Source: an uncultured Coriobacteriaceae bacterium (GTDB taxonomy: Bacteria > Actinomycetota > Coriobacteriia > Coriobacteriales > UMGS124). Taken from it: a stretch of DNA of 64,000 nucleotides. Of this stretch, positions 45,983 through 54,035 are shown one piece after another (the first letter of the stretch is position 1; every line of letters starts with the position of its first letter). The DNA is taken from the NCBI GenBank assembly GCA_900539345.1, contig UQBS01000001.1, positions 62,001 to 126,000 of the forward strand. Reading direction: 5' to 3'. The translations under genes were made by a program, and so were the position numbers. The notes under the pieces are model-generated. The model saw nothing but the letters and a program-made list of their open reading frames with translations, had not been told where the DNA came from and did no database searches.

Positions 45983-46026
45983 GCGGGCGGGGTGCCTTCG
46001 CCAAAAGGCACCCTGTCCGCTTTTTT
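45983..46026 (+). terminator. Rho-independent terminator after the SLH surface gene
   Basis: GGGTGCCTT and AAGGCACCC pair around a six-base loop; the stem is extended by GCGG/CCGC and followed by TTTTTT. It ends the surface gene's transcript about 35 bp past the stop. The 345-bp gap 45950-46294 also holds the ATPase fragment and nothing else I recognise. Confidence 0.88.
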
Positions 46027-46109
46027 GTATGCATATTCGACGGGGTCCCGTTTTCTGTCGTTTCATGCGCGATCACATTCGGCGAGCGATTCGTCGCGTG
46101 TGGGCATCT

Positions 46110-46160
46110 ATTCGACTGGCATGGAGGCTTTCAGAGCTGGCAGGCCGCGGGGTGTTGTAG
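46110..46160 (+). pseudogene. C-terminal fragment of a DUF4143 ATPase gene
   Basis: The frame ends RLAWRLSELAGRGVL and a stop. The 26 bases 46116-46141 are identical to 42307-42332, which encode the LAWRLSELA end of the intact ATPase. There is no upstream gene body or start. It is a remnant of a second copy lying after the surface gene. Confidence 0.65.
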
Positions 46161-46294
46161 CAGGCGACGTGGTTGCTGTGCCGCACTTCCCTGACGGGCT
46201 ATTTCTGCTCTTTGCCTTGGTGTGGGGCGCGAACGTGTGCGGTGGGCGCTCTGTCCGTTACACTTCCACCGATGGTAACGATTTCGGAGGACGT

Positions 46295-46669
46295 ATGAAG
46301 CTGAAAGAAGTGAAGGGGCCGGAGAAGCCGGGAAAGAAGAAGGCGCCGGGCACGAGGGCCGACCGCGCCAACGAGCACGCGGTGATGCGCCAGAAGAACC
46401 GCCATGCCGAGCGTGACTACTTCGGCCGCGTCATTCCCGAGCCCGGTTCGCAGCGCCCCGACCTTACGCCAGCTGCTGCCAAGCGCATCCAGGACGGTAC
46501 CGTGCGCCTTGATGCCTACCTGGTGGGTCGTGGATTTGCACCCTCGCGTGATAAGGCGAAGGCCCTCATTGACCAGGGCCTTGTGTATGTGGAAGGCTCC
46601 AACCGCGTGAAGGCAAGCCTGGCCGTGGGCCCCGGCATGCAGATCGAGGTCCGTGAGCCCGAGGCGTAA
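46295..46669 (+). CDS. Stand-alone S4-domain RNA-binding protein
   Basis: A 124-residue protein. A lysine-rich, probably disordered N-terminus of about 65 residues leads to an S4 domain (VRLDAYLVGRGFAPSRDKAK, then ALIDQGLVYVEGSNRVKAS). This S4 type is closest to the N-terminal domain of TlyA-like rRNA methyltransferases, but no methyltransferase domain follows. CGGAGGACGT precedes the ATG at 46295; longer in-frame starts are rejected. It probably binds structured RNA. Its partner is unknown. Confidence 0.8.
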   Translation: MKLKEVKGPEKPGKKKAPGTRADRANEHAVMRQKNRHAERDYFGRVIPEPGSQRPDLTPAAAKRIQDGTVRLDAYLVGRGFAPSRDKAKALIDQGLVYVEGSNRVKASLAVGPGMQIEVREPEA

Positions 46670-46862
46670 AGACGCACGCGCTACGTTTCGCTTCTCATGG
46701 AGACGCCGCCTGATGAACGTTGCTTTTTAAACACTGCAGCCACCTCAGCGCCGTTTGGTTGGACACTGGGTGTCATTTGGCCCCTGTGATCTACTGTGAG
46801 CGCCGTGAGCTGCTGTGGCCCATGTAAAAGGCTCTCTCATGAGCGTCGTAAGCAGATACAAA

Positions 46863-46899
46863 AGGTCCCCATCCCGCTTGAATGCCGGGATGGGGACCT
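46863..46899 (-). terminator. Terminator after the EF-hand gene
   Basis: AGGTCCCCATCCCG and CGGGATGGGGACCT form a perfect 14-bp stem, followed by TTTTGTAT on the minus strand. It lies about 35 bp past the stop of the EF-hand protein gene. Confidence 0.85.
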
Positions 46900-46933
46900 C
46901 ATTCGTTCGTAGGGGCGACTAACGCGCCCATGT

Positions 46934-47599
46934 CTACTTCTCTTCGTCCTTCTTGTCGTCGACGAACTCGGCCTTTACATCTTCGATTTCGTCGGAAACC
47001 TTTTCGGCGGCTTTCTTTGCGGCTTCGCTTGCCTCCGCATTGGCGGCCTCCACGCGCTCCTTGGCCTCGTCGACGATCTCCTTGGCCTTGTCGGCCACGC
47101 CAGAAACGACGCCCTGAACGCCGGCAACAGCCGCGCGTGCCGTGGTGCCAATGAAGGCTGCCGCGCTCTTGGCCACGGCTCCCAGCTCGTCAGACTCAAC
47201 CTTGCCGTTGCCGTCGGCATCAAAAGCCTGCTTGATCTCGTCGGCAAACGAGCCAGCTGCAACAACGGTCTTGTCGATGCGCGCACCCAGGCCGCCGAGC
47301 ACCTCCTGGGCGGTCAGCTTGCCGTTGCCGTCGGCGTCAAGGACAACCTTTGCCTGCTTGACGGTGTCCATGGCGGCACCGATGGCTTCCTTCGCACCGC
47401 CGGCAATTTCCTCAGCGGCGCCCTTCATCCCGTCGGTCATGTCTTCAGCGACGCCCTTGGTGCCGGTTGCCATCATTTCGGCCATGTCCTTGGCCTTATC
47501 GGCAGCGTCCACTGCCAGGTCCTTGGTCTTGTCGACCATCTCTTCAGCAGCGTCCTTCGCCTTGTCCATGGCGGTATCGAGGGTCTCTTTGACGTCCAT
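46934..47599 (-). CDS. EF-hand protein with amphipathic helical repeats
   Basis: A 221-residue protein without a signal peptide. Residues 1-75 are amphipathic helical repeats of the 11-residue apolipoprotein/LEA kind (AMDKAKDAAEEMVDKTKDLA). Two canonical EF-hand calcium loops follow, VLDADGNGKLTAQE and AFDADGNGKVESDE, spaced about 37 residues apart as a pair. The C-terminus is again a long charged helix ending DDKKDEEK. AAGGAGGAATC precedes the ATG. It is probably a cytoplasmic calcium-binding or stress protein; no precise family is recognised. Confidence 0.82.
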   Translation of the reverse strand: MDVKETLDTAMDKAKDAAEEMVDKTKDLAVDAADKAKDMAEMMATGTKGVAEDMTDGMKGAAEEIAGGAKEAIGAAMDTVKQAKVVLDADGNGKLTAQEVLGGLGARIDKTVVAAGSFADEIKQAFDADGNGKVESDELGAVAKSAAAFIGTTARAAVAGVQGVVSGVADKAKEIVDEAKERVEAANAEASEAAKKAAEKVSDEIEDVKAEFVDDKKDEEK

Positions 47600-47794
47600 G
47601 ATTCCTCCTTTTGTTGCGTACTGCCTTGCCGGCAGTATAGAAGCCTTGTTTTGCCAATACGATACCCACGAGCCTTCTGGGTCATTCGGAAGCAAAAAAA
47701 TTTGGCAAAGCTGACATTCGTGCGCAACACATAAGACAAGGACAGGAGGCAATCTCAGCTCCGTCACGCAGGGCGAACAAACGGTTTTACCTGT

Positions 47795-48553
47795 TTAGCT
47801 CGCGTTTCCCGCACGGCGCCAACGCGTCGCAGCGCGTTCGCATGCGTCAAAGAGGATATACAGGCCGCATCCCAGGGCCGCAAGCGCGATGATGCCGGCA
47901 AACATGCGGGGGTAGTTCACCATGGCCCAGGAGTTCATGATGAAGTAGCCCAGGCCCGTGGAACCCGCGATGGACTCGGAGAAGAAGAGCACGGCGATGG
48001 CCACGGCGCACGATACGCGCAGCGTCGTGAAGAGCTCGGGCAGCGTGGCCGGCAGCACCACGTAGCGCCACACCTGCGCGCGCGATGCTCCCAGCGAGCG
48101 CACGGAAAGCAGCGTGGCCGCAGGAATCGCGGCGGCGGCGTCGCGCATGACCATGACTACCTGGAAAAACACCGTGATGGTCACCAATGCGATCTTAGGT
48201 GCGCCGCCCAGGCCGAAAAGCACCAGCAGGATGGGCAGCAGCACAATCTTGGGCAGGGGATAGAGCAGGTAGAGCACGGGGGAGAAGAGCGCCCCGACCT
48301 TCTGCGAGCGACCCAGGAAGAGCCCCACGGGCACTCCGAGCACGCATCCCAAGGCAAGCGAGATGGCAAGGCGCCCCAGGCTTGTGAGGAAGTCGGGCCA
48401 CAGGATGCCGGCGTATCGCACGAAGACCCCCACGGTCTCGATGGGGCCGGGCAAGGCCGGTGTATTGAGCGCAAGCGCGGTAATCTGCCAGCCTGCCAGC
48501 ACGAATGCGACAGCGAAGACGTAGCACAGCGCAGTTTTTACAGAATGCTTCAT
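47795..48553 (-). CDS. NitT/TauT-family ABC transporter permease
   Basis: A 252-residue permease of the SsuC/TauC type: MKHSVKTALCYVFAVAFVLA is the first helix, and the cytoplasmic loop SVRSLGASRAQVWRYVVLPA has the EAA motif. The ATG at 48553 overlaps the ATPase stop (ATGA); an in-frame extension to 48766 is only the shadow of the ATPase gene. It works with the adjacent ATPase and lipoprotein. Possible substrates are sulfonates, nitrate-like ions or pyrimidine precursors. Confidence 0.9.
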   Translation of the reverse strand: MKHSVKTALCYVFAVAFVLAGWQITALALNTPALPGPIETVGVFVRYAGILWPDFLTSLGRLAISLALGCVLGVPVGLFLGRSQKVGALFSPVLYLLYPLPKIVLLPILLVLFGLGGAPKIALVTITVFFQVVMVMRDAAAAIPAATLLSVRSLGASRAQVWRYVVLPATLPELFTTLRVSCAVAIAVLFFSESIAGSTGLGYFIMNSWAMVNYPRMFAGIIALAALGCGLYILFDACERAATRWRRAGNAS

Positions 48554-49311
48554 CGGGTGCCTCCTGCCAAGGCCTCGCGCACCTCGTTGCACTTGGCAAA
48601 GAACTCCTGCGTCGTGCGGTATTCGGGCGTTCCCATGCCGGGGTTCTCCACCTGGGCCACGATGCGGCCGGGTCGCGGTGCCATCACGACGATGCGCTGG
48701 CCCAGCAGCACTGCCTCCTCGATTGAGTGCGTCACCAGCAGCTGGCCGTAGCCGCCCTCGTTCCACAGGCGCAGGAGCATGAGCTGCATGTCTTCGCGCA
48801 GGAGGGCGTCGAGCGCCGAGAGGGGCTCGTCCATGAGGAGCAGGTCCGCCTGCATGGCGACGGCGCGGGCAAGCGCTAAGCGCTGCTGCATGCCGCCCGA
48901 AAGCTCGCTGGGCCAGGCCTTCTCAAAGCCTGCGAGACCCACGCGCGCAAGGGCCTCAAGCGTACGACGGCGTCGTTCTTCCTTCTCGACCTTGCGCACG
49001 CCGAGGCCAAGTTCGGCGTTCTTGTACACGCTCATCCAAGGCAACAGGCCATAGTCCTGCAGGATGAGGGCGCAGTCGTCGCGCGGGCCCGTGATGCGTT
49101 CACCGTGGGCGAGCACCTCGCCTTCCGTGGGCTTTGCGAGTCCCGATGCCAGGCGCAGCGCCGTGGACTTGCCGCAGCCCGAAGGACCGATGATGCACAC
49201 GGCTTCGCCTGCCTCAATGCTCAACGACAGGTGGTCGAGCGCCTTGAGCGTATTGGCATCGCGGCCCGGGGTCGGGTATTCGACGGTGACGTCCCTCAGT
49301 TCCAGTAGCAT
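48550..49311 (-). CDS. NitT/TauT-family ABC transporter ATP-binding protein
   Basis: A 253-residue ATPase with Walker A GPSGCGKSTALRLAS, signature LSGGMQQRLALARAV, Walker B LLLMDEPLSALDALLRED and the switch VTHSIEEAV, all typical of the SsuB/TauB/NrtD group. It is the middle gene of a three-gene operon in the order lipoprotein, ATPase, permease. It energises uptake of an unknown small compound. Confidence 0.92.
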   Translation of the reverse strand: MLLELRDVTVEYPTPGRDANTLKALDHLSLSIEAGEAVCIIGPSGCGKSTALRLASGLAKPTEGEVLAHGERITGPRDDCALILQDYGLLPWMSVYKNAELGLGVRKVEKEERRRRTLEALARVGLAGFEKAWPSELSGGMQQRLALARAVAMQADLLLMDEPLSALDALLREDMQLMLLRLWNEGGYGQLLVTHSIEEAVLLGQRIVVMAPRPGRIVAQVENPGMGTPEYRTTQEFFAKCNEVREALAGGTR

Positions 49312-49338
49312 GGTGTGCCTGCGCCCCTCAGCCGAAGC

Positions 49339-50337
49339 CTAGTTCTTGGAGAACGTGCCGTTGTCGGCGTCGTAGGTGAGGGCCGCATCGAGGTAGCCCT
49401 TCTCGAGCATCCAGTCGAGCACGTTGCCCACCATCTGCTGCGTGGGCAGCTGCGCCGTGGGGTAGCTGCTGATGGGATACGTGTCGGCGATGTCCTCGGC
49501 AAGGGATGCCTGCTCAACCAGGAGCGCACGGTAGTTCTCGGGGGCCTTGTTGATAAGGCCGGCCGCCTCGTCCCACACGCTCTGCAGCGCCTCGAGGGCC
49601 GCCTTGCCGCCCTCGCCCTCAAGCCAGGCCTCGCGCACGATCATGACCGACTGGGAGATGTTGTCACCTGTGGTGTCGTCGGCCACGCAACGGAAGCCCT
49701 TGGACTCGCCGAGTGCAAGCAAAGACGCAGGCAGGGCGGCTGCAGGCACCTGGCCGGAAGCCATGGCCTCAAAGCGCACGGGAATCTTCTGCAGCTCGGC
49801 CTTTGCCACCTGGTCGGCGGGGATGCCGGCCTGGGCCATGAGCTTGTCCATCACGTACTCGAGGATGGTGTTGGAGCCCACGCCGATCTCGCGGCCGGCA
49901 AGGTCGGCAAGCGAGGTGATGCCCTCGTCGGCCGTCATGATGCCGAAGCGGCCCTGGCTGGCTTCGGTGCCCAGGCAGATCCAGCAGATGCGCACGTCGG
50001 TGCCGGAGGCAAAGAGGCTGGCAGTCACCATGGGGTCGGTCATGGCGACATCGACCTCGCCGCTCGACACGGCGGCGATGAGCTCGGTGGCCGACTGGAA
50101 CTTGTGGATGTCGCAGGCGATGCCGGCCTTCTCGAACAGGTCCTCAGACTCGGCAACCCACATGGGCAGGATGTCCTCGGTGGGAAGGGTGCCGAGGTTG
50201 ATCTTGGCGGGAGCGGCGTTCGTCTCGGTTGCCTTATCGGCGCTGTCGCCGGTGGTTTCCTGAGTGGAGTTGCAGCCGGTGAGCGCGAGCGGGAGCGCTG
50301 CACAAAGGGCGATGAAGCCGGCGCGAGAGATGTTCAT
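49339..50337 (-). CDS. NitT/TauT-family substrate-binding lipoprotein
   Basis: A 332-residue binding protein. The ATG at 50337 gives a lipoprotein signal, MNISRAGFIALCAALPLALT, followed by GC, so cysteine 22 would be lipidated. The body shows the SsuA/TauA pattern (ILPMWVAESEDLFEKAGI, VDVAMTDPMV, REIGVGSNTILEYVMDKLM). A frame opening 13 codons earlier, at 50376, is less likely. This is the only lipobox-type binding protein among the five here. Confidence 0.9.
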   Translation of the reverse strand: MNISRAGFIALCAALPLALTGCNSTQETTGDSADKATETNAAPAKINLGTLPTEDILPMWVAESEDLFEKAGIACDIHKFQSATELIAAVSSGEVDVAMTDPMVTASLFASGTDVRICWICLGTEASQGRFGIMTADEGITSLADLAGREIGVGSNTILEYVMDKLMAQAGIPADQVAKAELQKIPVRFEAMASGQVPAAALPASLLALGESKGFRCVADDTTGDNISQSVMIVREAWLEGEGGKAALEALQSVWDEAAGLINKAPENYRALLVEQASLAEDIADTYPISSYPTAQLPTQQMVGNVLDWMLEKGYLDAALTYDADNGTFSKN

Positions 50338-50572
50338 GCGATGCGTCCAATCAATGGGTGAGAGATGAGCGTACATATATACATGCCATGCTCCACCATA
50401 GCAAATAACGCATCTGCGTGGCGCTCTGGCGATGTGCTAGGTGTTGACCTTGTGGCGGCCCCTTGTGTTATGCCGTGGGGTATACCGCTGCACCGTGTCT
50501 GCCTGATATGTTGATACGGAACAGAAATATGTAAGGCACGCAATGCGGCGTGCCTGGGGGAAGGACAAGACC

Positions 50573-51220
50573 ATGCTGGAAGTGTCTTGCGTTGTCGTGG
50601 GGCCCATCAAAACGAATTGCTGGATCGTGAGCGACTCTGACACGGCGCATTGCCTTGTCATCGACCCGGGTGACCGCGCCGAGCGTATCCTTGAGGCCCT
50701 GGCCGGCAAGACGGTCGACGGCATCGTGCTCACGCACCGCCACGACGACCACAAGGGAGGGCTTCCCGGTGTGGTCGAGGCCACGAACGCCCCCGTCATG
50801 GCCCATGAGCTTGACGCCCCGCGCATCTACGAGGAGATTCGCCGCGGTTATGCCTCGCCTGCCTCCATCATCTCCATGGACGAGGCCCTGAACGCCGGCC
50901 GCACGGTCGATCGTGCCCTCAAGGAGGGCGACGAGGTCGTGCTCGGCAGCCGTACGTTCCGCGTCATTCATACGCCCGGCCATACCGAAGGGTCCATGTG
51001 CCTGTACTGCGAGGCGGAGAAGCTCCTGTTCACGGGCGACACGCTTTTCGCTGGTGGCAGCTACGGCCGCACCGACTTTGAGGGCGGCTCTTGGCCTGCG
51101 ATGCTCAACACGCTCGAGCACAAGTTCGTTGGCATCCCCAACGACGTTGCCATATTCCCCGGACATGGTGGGACCTCCCTGCTCGGTGACGAGCGCGAGG
51201 CCAACTCCTTCTTGAAGTAG
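50573..51220 (+). CDS. MBL-fold metallohydrolase (glyoxalase II-like)
   Basis: A 215-residue metallo-beta-lactamase-fold hydrolase with THRHDDHKGG as the HxHxDH metal motif, HTPGHTEGSMCLY, FTGDTLFAGGSYGRTD and FPGHGG carrying the remaining ligands. It resembles YcbL/glyoxalase II-like hydrolases that cleave thioesters such as lactoylglutathione or bacillithiol analogues. The ATG at 50573 follows GGGGGAAGGACAAGACC. It is followed closely by the NUDIX gene. Confidence 0.88.
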   Translation: MLEVSCVVVGPIKTNCWIVSDSDTAHCLVIDPGDRAERILEALAGKTVDGIVLTHRHDDHKGGLPGVVEATNAPVMAHELDAPRIYEEIRRGYASPASIISMDEALNAGRTVDRALKEGDEVVLGSRTFRVIHTPGHTEGSMCLYCEAEKLLFTGDTLFAGGSYGRTDFEGGSWPAMLNTLEHKFVGIPNDVAIFPGHGGTSLLGDEREANSFLK

Positions 51221-51227
51221 GCGGTTC

Positions 51228-51896
51228 ATGATGGGCGAAAAGCGCACTCACGTGTCAAGCGTGTCCCAGCCTGATGCCCCGGGCGTTTCGCTGGTGCAAC
51301 CTCGCGAGTATGTTCTTGTCGCGCCTGGTGAGTCCAGTTGTGACACTCGCGCGACCGATCCGGCAATCGCCGAGCCCTGGGCGTCGCTTCCACATTTCGT
51401 GTGCGGTGCCCCAGTGCCCGAATACGAGTGCGCGACGAGGCCCTCAAGCAGGGGCATCGTCATGAATCCCGACGGCACGCTTCTGCTGGCCACGACCGAC
51501 GAGCTCCATGAGTTCGTGTTTTCCGGTGGCGAGATTGAGCACGGCGAGAGCGACCTTGCGGCACTGGTGCGCGAGGTGGAGGAGGAGACCGGCTGGCTCG
51601 TTGACCAGGCCACGGCGCGACCCATCCTGTCCATCGACGACTACCACACGCGCGATGCCATGCGCTTGAGCATGCGCCAGGTCAACCGCTATTTCGTGTG
51701 TCAGGCGCGCCCCGGTGGTTCCATGCACCTTGACAAGTACGAGGCGGTCGCGGGTCTGCATGCGGTCACTTGCAGCTTGGACGATGCCATCGCCGCAAAC
51801 GAGGCCATCCTGGCCCAGCGGCGCTACTTCTGGGTGGAGCGCGACACCTTCGTGCTCAAGCTCATTCGCGACCGGCGCGAGAAGTTCGGTTTCTAG
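51228..51896 (+). CDS. NUDIX hydrolase-like protein
   Basis: A 222-residue protein with a complete NUDIX box, GEIEHGESDLAALVREVEEE followed by TGW, near residue 100. That box binds magnesium and cleaves nucleoside diphosphate-linked compounds. It is preceded by an uncharacterised N-terminal stretch of about 60 residues without recognisable motifs. Two adjacent ATG codons (51228, 51231) could start it; the ribosome site is weak. Its stop overlaps the opposing pseudouridine synthase stop within CTAG. The substrate is unknown. Confidence 0.85.
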   Translation: MMGEKRTHVSSVSQPDAPGVSLVQPREYVLVAPGESSCDTRATDPAIAEPWASLPHFVCGAPVPEYECATRPSSRGIVMNPDGTLLLATTDELHEFVFSGGEIEHGESDLAALVREVEEETGWLVDQATARPILSIDDYHTRDAMRLSMRQVNRYFVCQARPGGSMHLDKYEAVAGLHAVTCSLDDAIAANEAILAQRRYFWVERDTFVLKLIRDRREKFGF

Positions 51897-52822
51897 CTGC
51901 GGCGCAGCGCGTCGAGCAGCTCCACGAGGTCGCGCGGCAGTTCGGCGGTGAGGTGGATTTCGGTGCCCGTCACCGGTTGCACGAGGTCGAGCTTCCAGGA
52001 ATGAAGCGCGGGGCGACCCAAAAGTTCCGCGGAGCCTCCGTAGAGCACGTCCCCTACCAAGGGATTTCCCAGGTGTGCCATATGCACGCGAATCTGGTGT
52101 GTGCGCCCCGTCTCCAAGGCCAGGCGCACAAGTGCGGCAGTCGGTGCGCCATCGGTGCCGTCTCCGAGCTGCTCGAGCACTTCGTAGTGCGTCACGGCCT
52201 TCTTGCCGCTCTCCATCACCGCGAACGAACTCACGGGAGCCGCCGTTGCGCGGCCGATGGGGGCATCCACCATGCCATGCGCAGGCTCCGGTACGCCTTG
52301 GCACACGGCAAGGTACTCGCGCTGGAAGCTGCCCGTGTGCATCTGCGATATGAGGCGCTCCTGCACGTGGCCGTTTTTGGCGAAGACCACCAGACCGCTC
52401 GTGCCGATGTCGAGACGGTTCACTGCATGCAGGTCGATGGCCTGGTGCTTTTGCATGAGATAGCCCACCACGTAGTTGCCCAGCGTGTGGGTCCAATGCG
52501 AGGGGCACGGATGCACCACGGCGCCTGCGGGTTTGTTCACCACGAGCAGGTCCTCGTCTTCGTAGGCTATGTCGAGCGGGCCCTCTTCGGGAGCGACGCT
52601 GGGCTCATGGGGTTCAAGCCAGTCGTCCACCACGATGCCCATGACCTGGCCGGGTGCCACGGGCACGTCGCAACGAGAAAGGGCGCCGTCCAAGTGAACG
52701 GCGCCCTCAACATACTTCGCATGTCTGAGATACCGCTCGCTGATGTGCAGACGTGCCTGAAGCAGGTGCCCTACGGTACGTCCTGTATCGGCGAGCTGGG
52801 CGGTATACTCAATCTCTCTCAC
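51893..52822 (-). CDS. RluA-family pseudouridine synthase
   Basis: A 309-residue rRNA/tRNA-modifying enzyme. The central motif LHAVNRLDIGTSGLVVFAKN holds the catalytic aspartate; the usual HRLD reads NRLD. LETGRTHQIRVHMAHLGNP and GDVLYGG are the other family blocks. The N-terminal region (LLQARLHISERYLRHAKYVE) looks like a degenerate S4 domain. The GTG at 52822 follows a GAGGAGAAGTAGG stretch. It starts 6 bp after the BASS transporter stop. The target uridine cannot be read from the sequence. Confidence 0.9.
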   Translation of the reverse strand: MREIEYTAQLADTGRTVGHLLQARLHISERYLRHAKYVEGAVHLDGALSRCDVPVAPGQVMGIVVDDWLEPHEPSVAPEEGPLDIAYEDEDLLVVNKPAGAVVHPCPSHWTHTLGNYVVGYLMQKHQAIDLHAVNRLDIGTSGLVVFAKNGHVQERLISQMHTGSFQREYLAVCQGVPEPAHGMVDAPIGRATAAPVSSFAVMESGKKAVTHYEVLEQLGDGTDGAPTAALVRLALETGRTHQIRVHMAHLGNPLVGDVLYGGSAELLGRPALHSWKLDLVQPVTGTEIHLTAELPRDLVELLDALRRS

Positions 52823-52828
52823 GCGAAC

Positions 52829-53788
52829 CTACTTCTCCTCAGCCGGCTCTTCCTTTGTGGTGCGGGCAAGGATGTTAGCGTAAATGGCGCCGGAGATGTT
52901 ATGCCACACGCTGAAAACCGTGCCAGGAACAGCGGCCAGCGGCATGGTGGCAAAGTGCACGGTGGCAAGCGAGGTGGCAAGGCCGGAGTTCTGCATGCCG
53001 ACCTCGATGGACAGCGTGCGCATCTGGTCGCGGCTGAGGCCAAGGACCTTGCCGACGCCATAGCCCAGAGCGTAGCCGCAGAGGTTGTGCAGCATGACGA
53101 CAACGACGATGAGCCAGCCCACGGTCATGATCTTGGCGGCGTTGGCGGCAACGACAGCCATGATGATAAGGCAAATGGCGATGACGGAGACGAGGGGCAG
53201 GACCTTCGCGCAGGCCTGGGCGAACTTCTCAAAGAAATGGTTGATTACAAAGCCGAGAACGATAGGCACGAGCACGACCTGCACGATGGACATAAGCATG
53301 CTCATGTAGCTCACGTTGATGGTCTCCCCGCCGAGCAGCAGCACCAGTGCAGGCGTGACGACAGGGGCGAGGATGGTGGTGCACGCCGTCATGCCCACGG
53401 ACAGGGCGACGTCGCCCTTGGCCAGGTAGGTCATGACGTTGGAGCTCGTGCCGCCAGGGCAGGAACCCACGAGGATGACGCCCACGGCGAGCGCGGGGTC
53501 GAGGTTGAAGATCTTCACAAGCAGGAAGGCCAGCAGCGGCATGATGATGAACTGCGACAGGATACCGGTGATGACAGCCTTGGGCTTGGTGAAGACGACC
53601 TTGAAGTCGGAGAGCTTGAGCGTCATGCCCATGCCGAACATGACGATGCCCAGCAGCGTGTTGACGTAGCTGGTCTTGATGACGCCCTTGACGGGATCGG
53701 GAAAGACAAGCGCGATAATGGCGACAAGAAGGGCGATGATCGCCATATACTTTCCTGCCCAGCCGCTTATCTTTTCGAGCGTTTTCAT
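52829..53788 (-). CDS. Bile acid:sodium symporter (BASS) family transporter
   Basis: A 319-residue inner-membrane protein with about nine or ten hydrophobic helices. It has the family blocks LVGSCPGGTSSNVMTYLAKGD, which contains the cross-over sodium-site region, and IEVGMQNSGLATSLA. BASS transporters move organic anions (bile acids, pyruvate, pantothenate) with sodium. The ATG at 53788 is chosen over a start 18 bases upstream, with GTGGGG before it. The substrate is undetermined; in a gut organism bile acids are one possibility. Confidence 0.88.
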   Translation of the reverse strand: MKTLEKISGWAGKYMAIIALLVAIIALVFPDPVKGVIKTSYVNTLLGIVMFGMGMTLKLSDFKVVFTKPKAVITGILSQFIIMPLLAFLLVKIFNLDPALAVGVILVGSCPGGTSSNVMTYLAKGDVALSVGMTACTTILAPVVTPALVLLLGGETINVSYMSMLMSIVQVVLVPIVLGFVINHFFEKFAQACAKVLPLVSVIAICLIIMAVVAANAAKIMTVGWLIVVVVMLHNLCGYALGYGVGKVLGLSRDQMRTLSIEVGMQNSGLATSLATVHFATMPLAAVPGTVFSVWHNISGAIYANILARTTKEEPAEEK

Positions 53789-53947
53789 AATGTACCCCAC
53801 AATCACCGTTTACCTGTCAGATACGCTCGTTGACCCTTCGACCAGCGAGTGGCGGTCAGTATAGGACTCTGGCTTTCAGCTTCATGCGTAACTCAATTTC
53901 TTCACGTTTGCGGTGAGAGTGGGCCGTATCGCTTTGTGTGCGTCGGG

Positions 53948-53984
53948 AGTAACACTTGACCAATAAAAAGTAACACTCTATGCT
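53948..53984 (+). promoter_or_regulatory. Promoter with overlapping direct repeats for the third peptide/nickel operon
   Basis: TTGACC (53956-53961) and TATGCT (53979-53984) are separated by exactly 17 bp. AGTAACACT occurs twice, at 53948-53956 and 53969-53977, exactly 21 bp apart (two helical turns), overlapping the -35 box and the spacer. The promoter lies about 50 bp before the first permease gene and the repeats look like regulator sites. Confidence 0.65.
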
Positions 53985-54035
53985 ACCTGCCATGATAAAC
54001 GTCACCAATGGCCTATGGGAAACGTGGGGTAGAGC

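Noticed and set aside
48554..48766. In-frame 71-codon extension of the NitT-type permease
   Set aside because: The extension lies wholly inside the ATPase gene on the same strand in another frame and is Arg/Gly-rich. The ATG at 48553 has the usual ATGA overlap and begins a normal first membrane helix.
53807..54035. NikR operator for the nickel-type ABC operon
   Set aside because: The GTATGA-N16-TCATAC pattern is not present. The operon is therefore described only as peptide/nickel-type, with unassigned direct repeats at its promoter.
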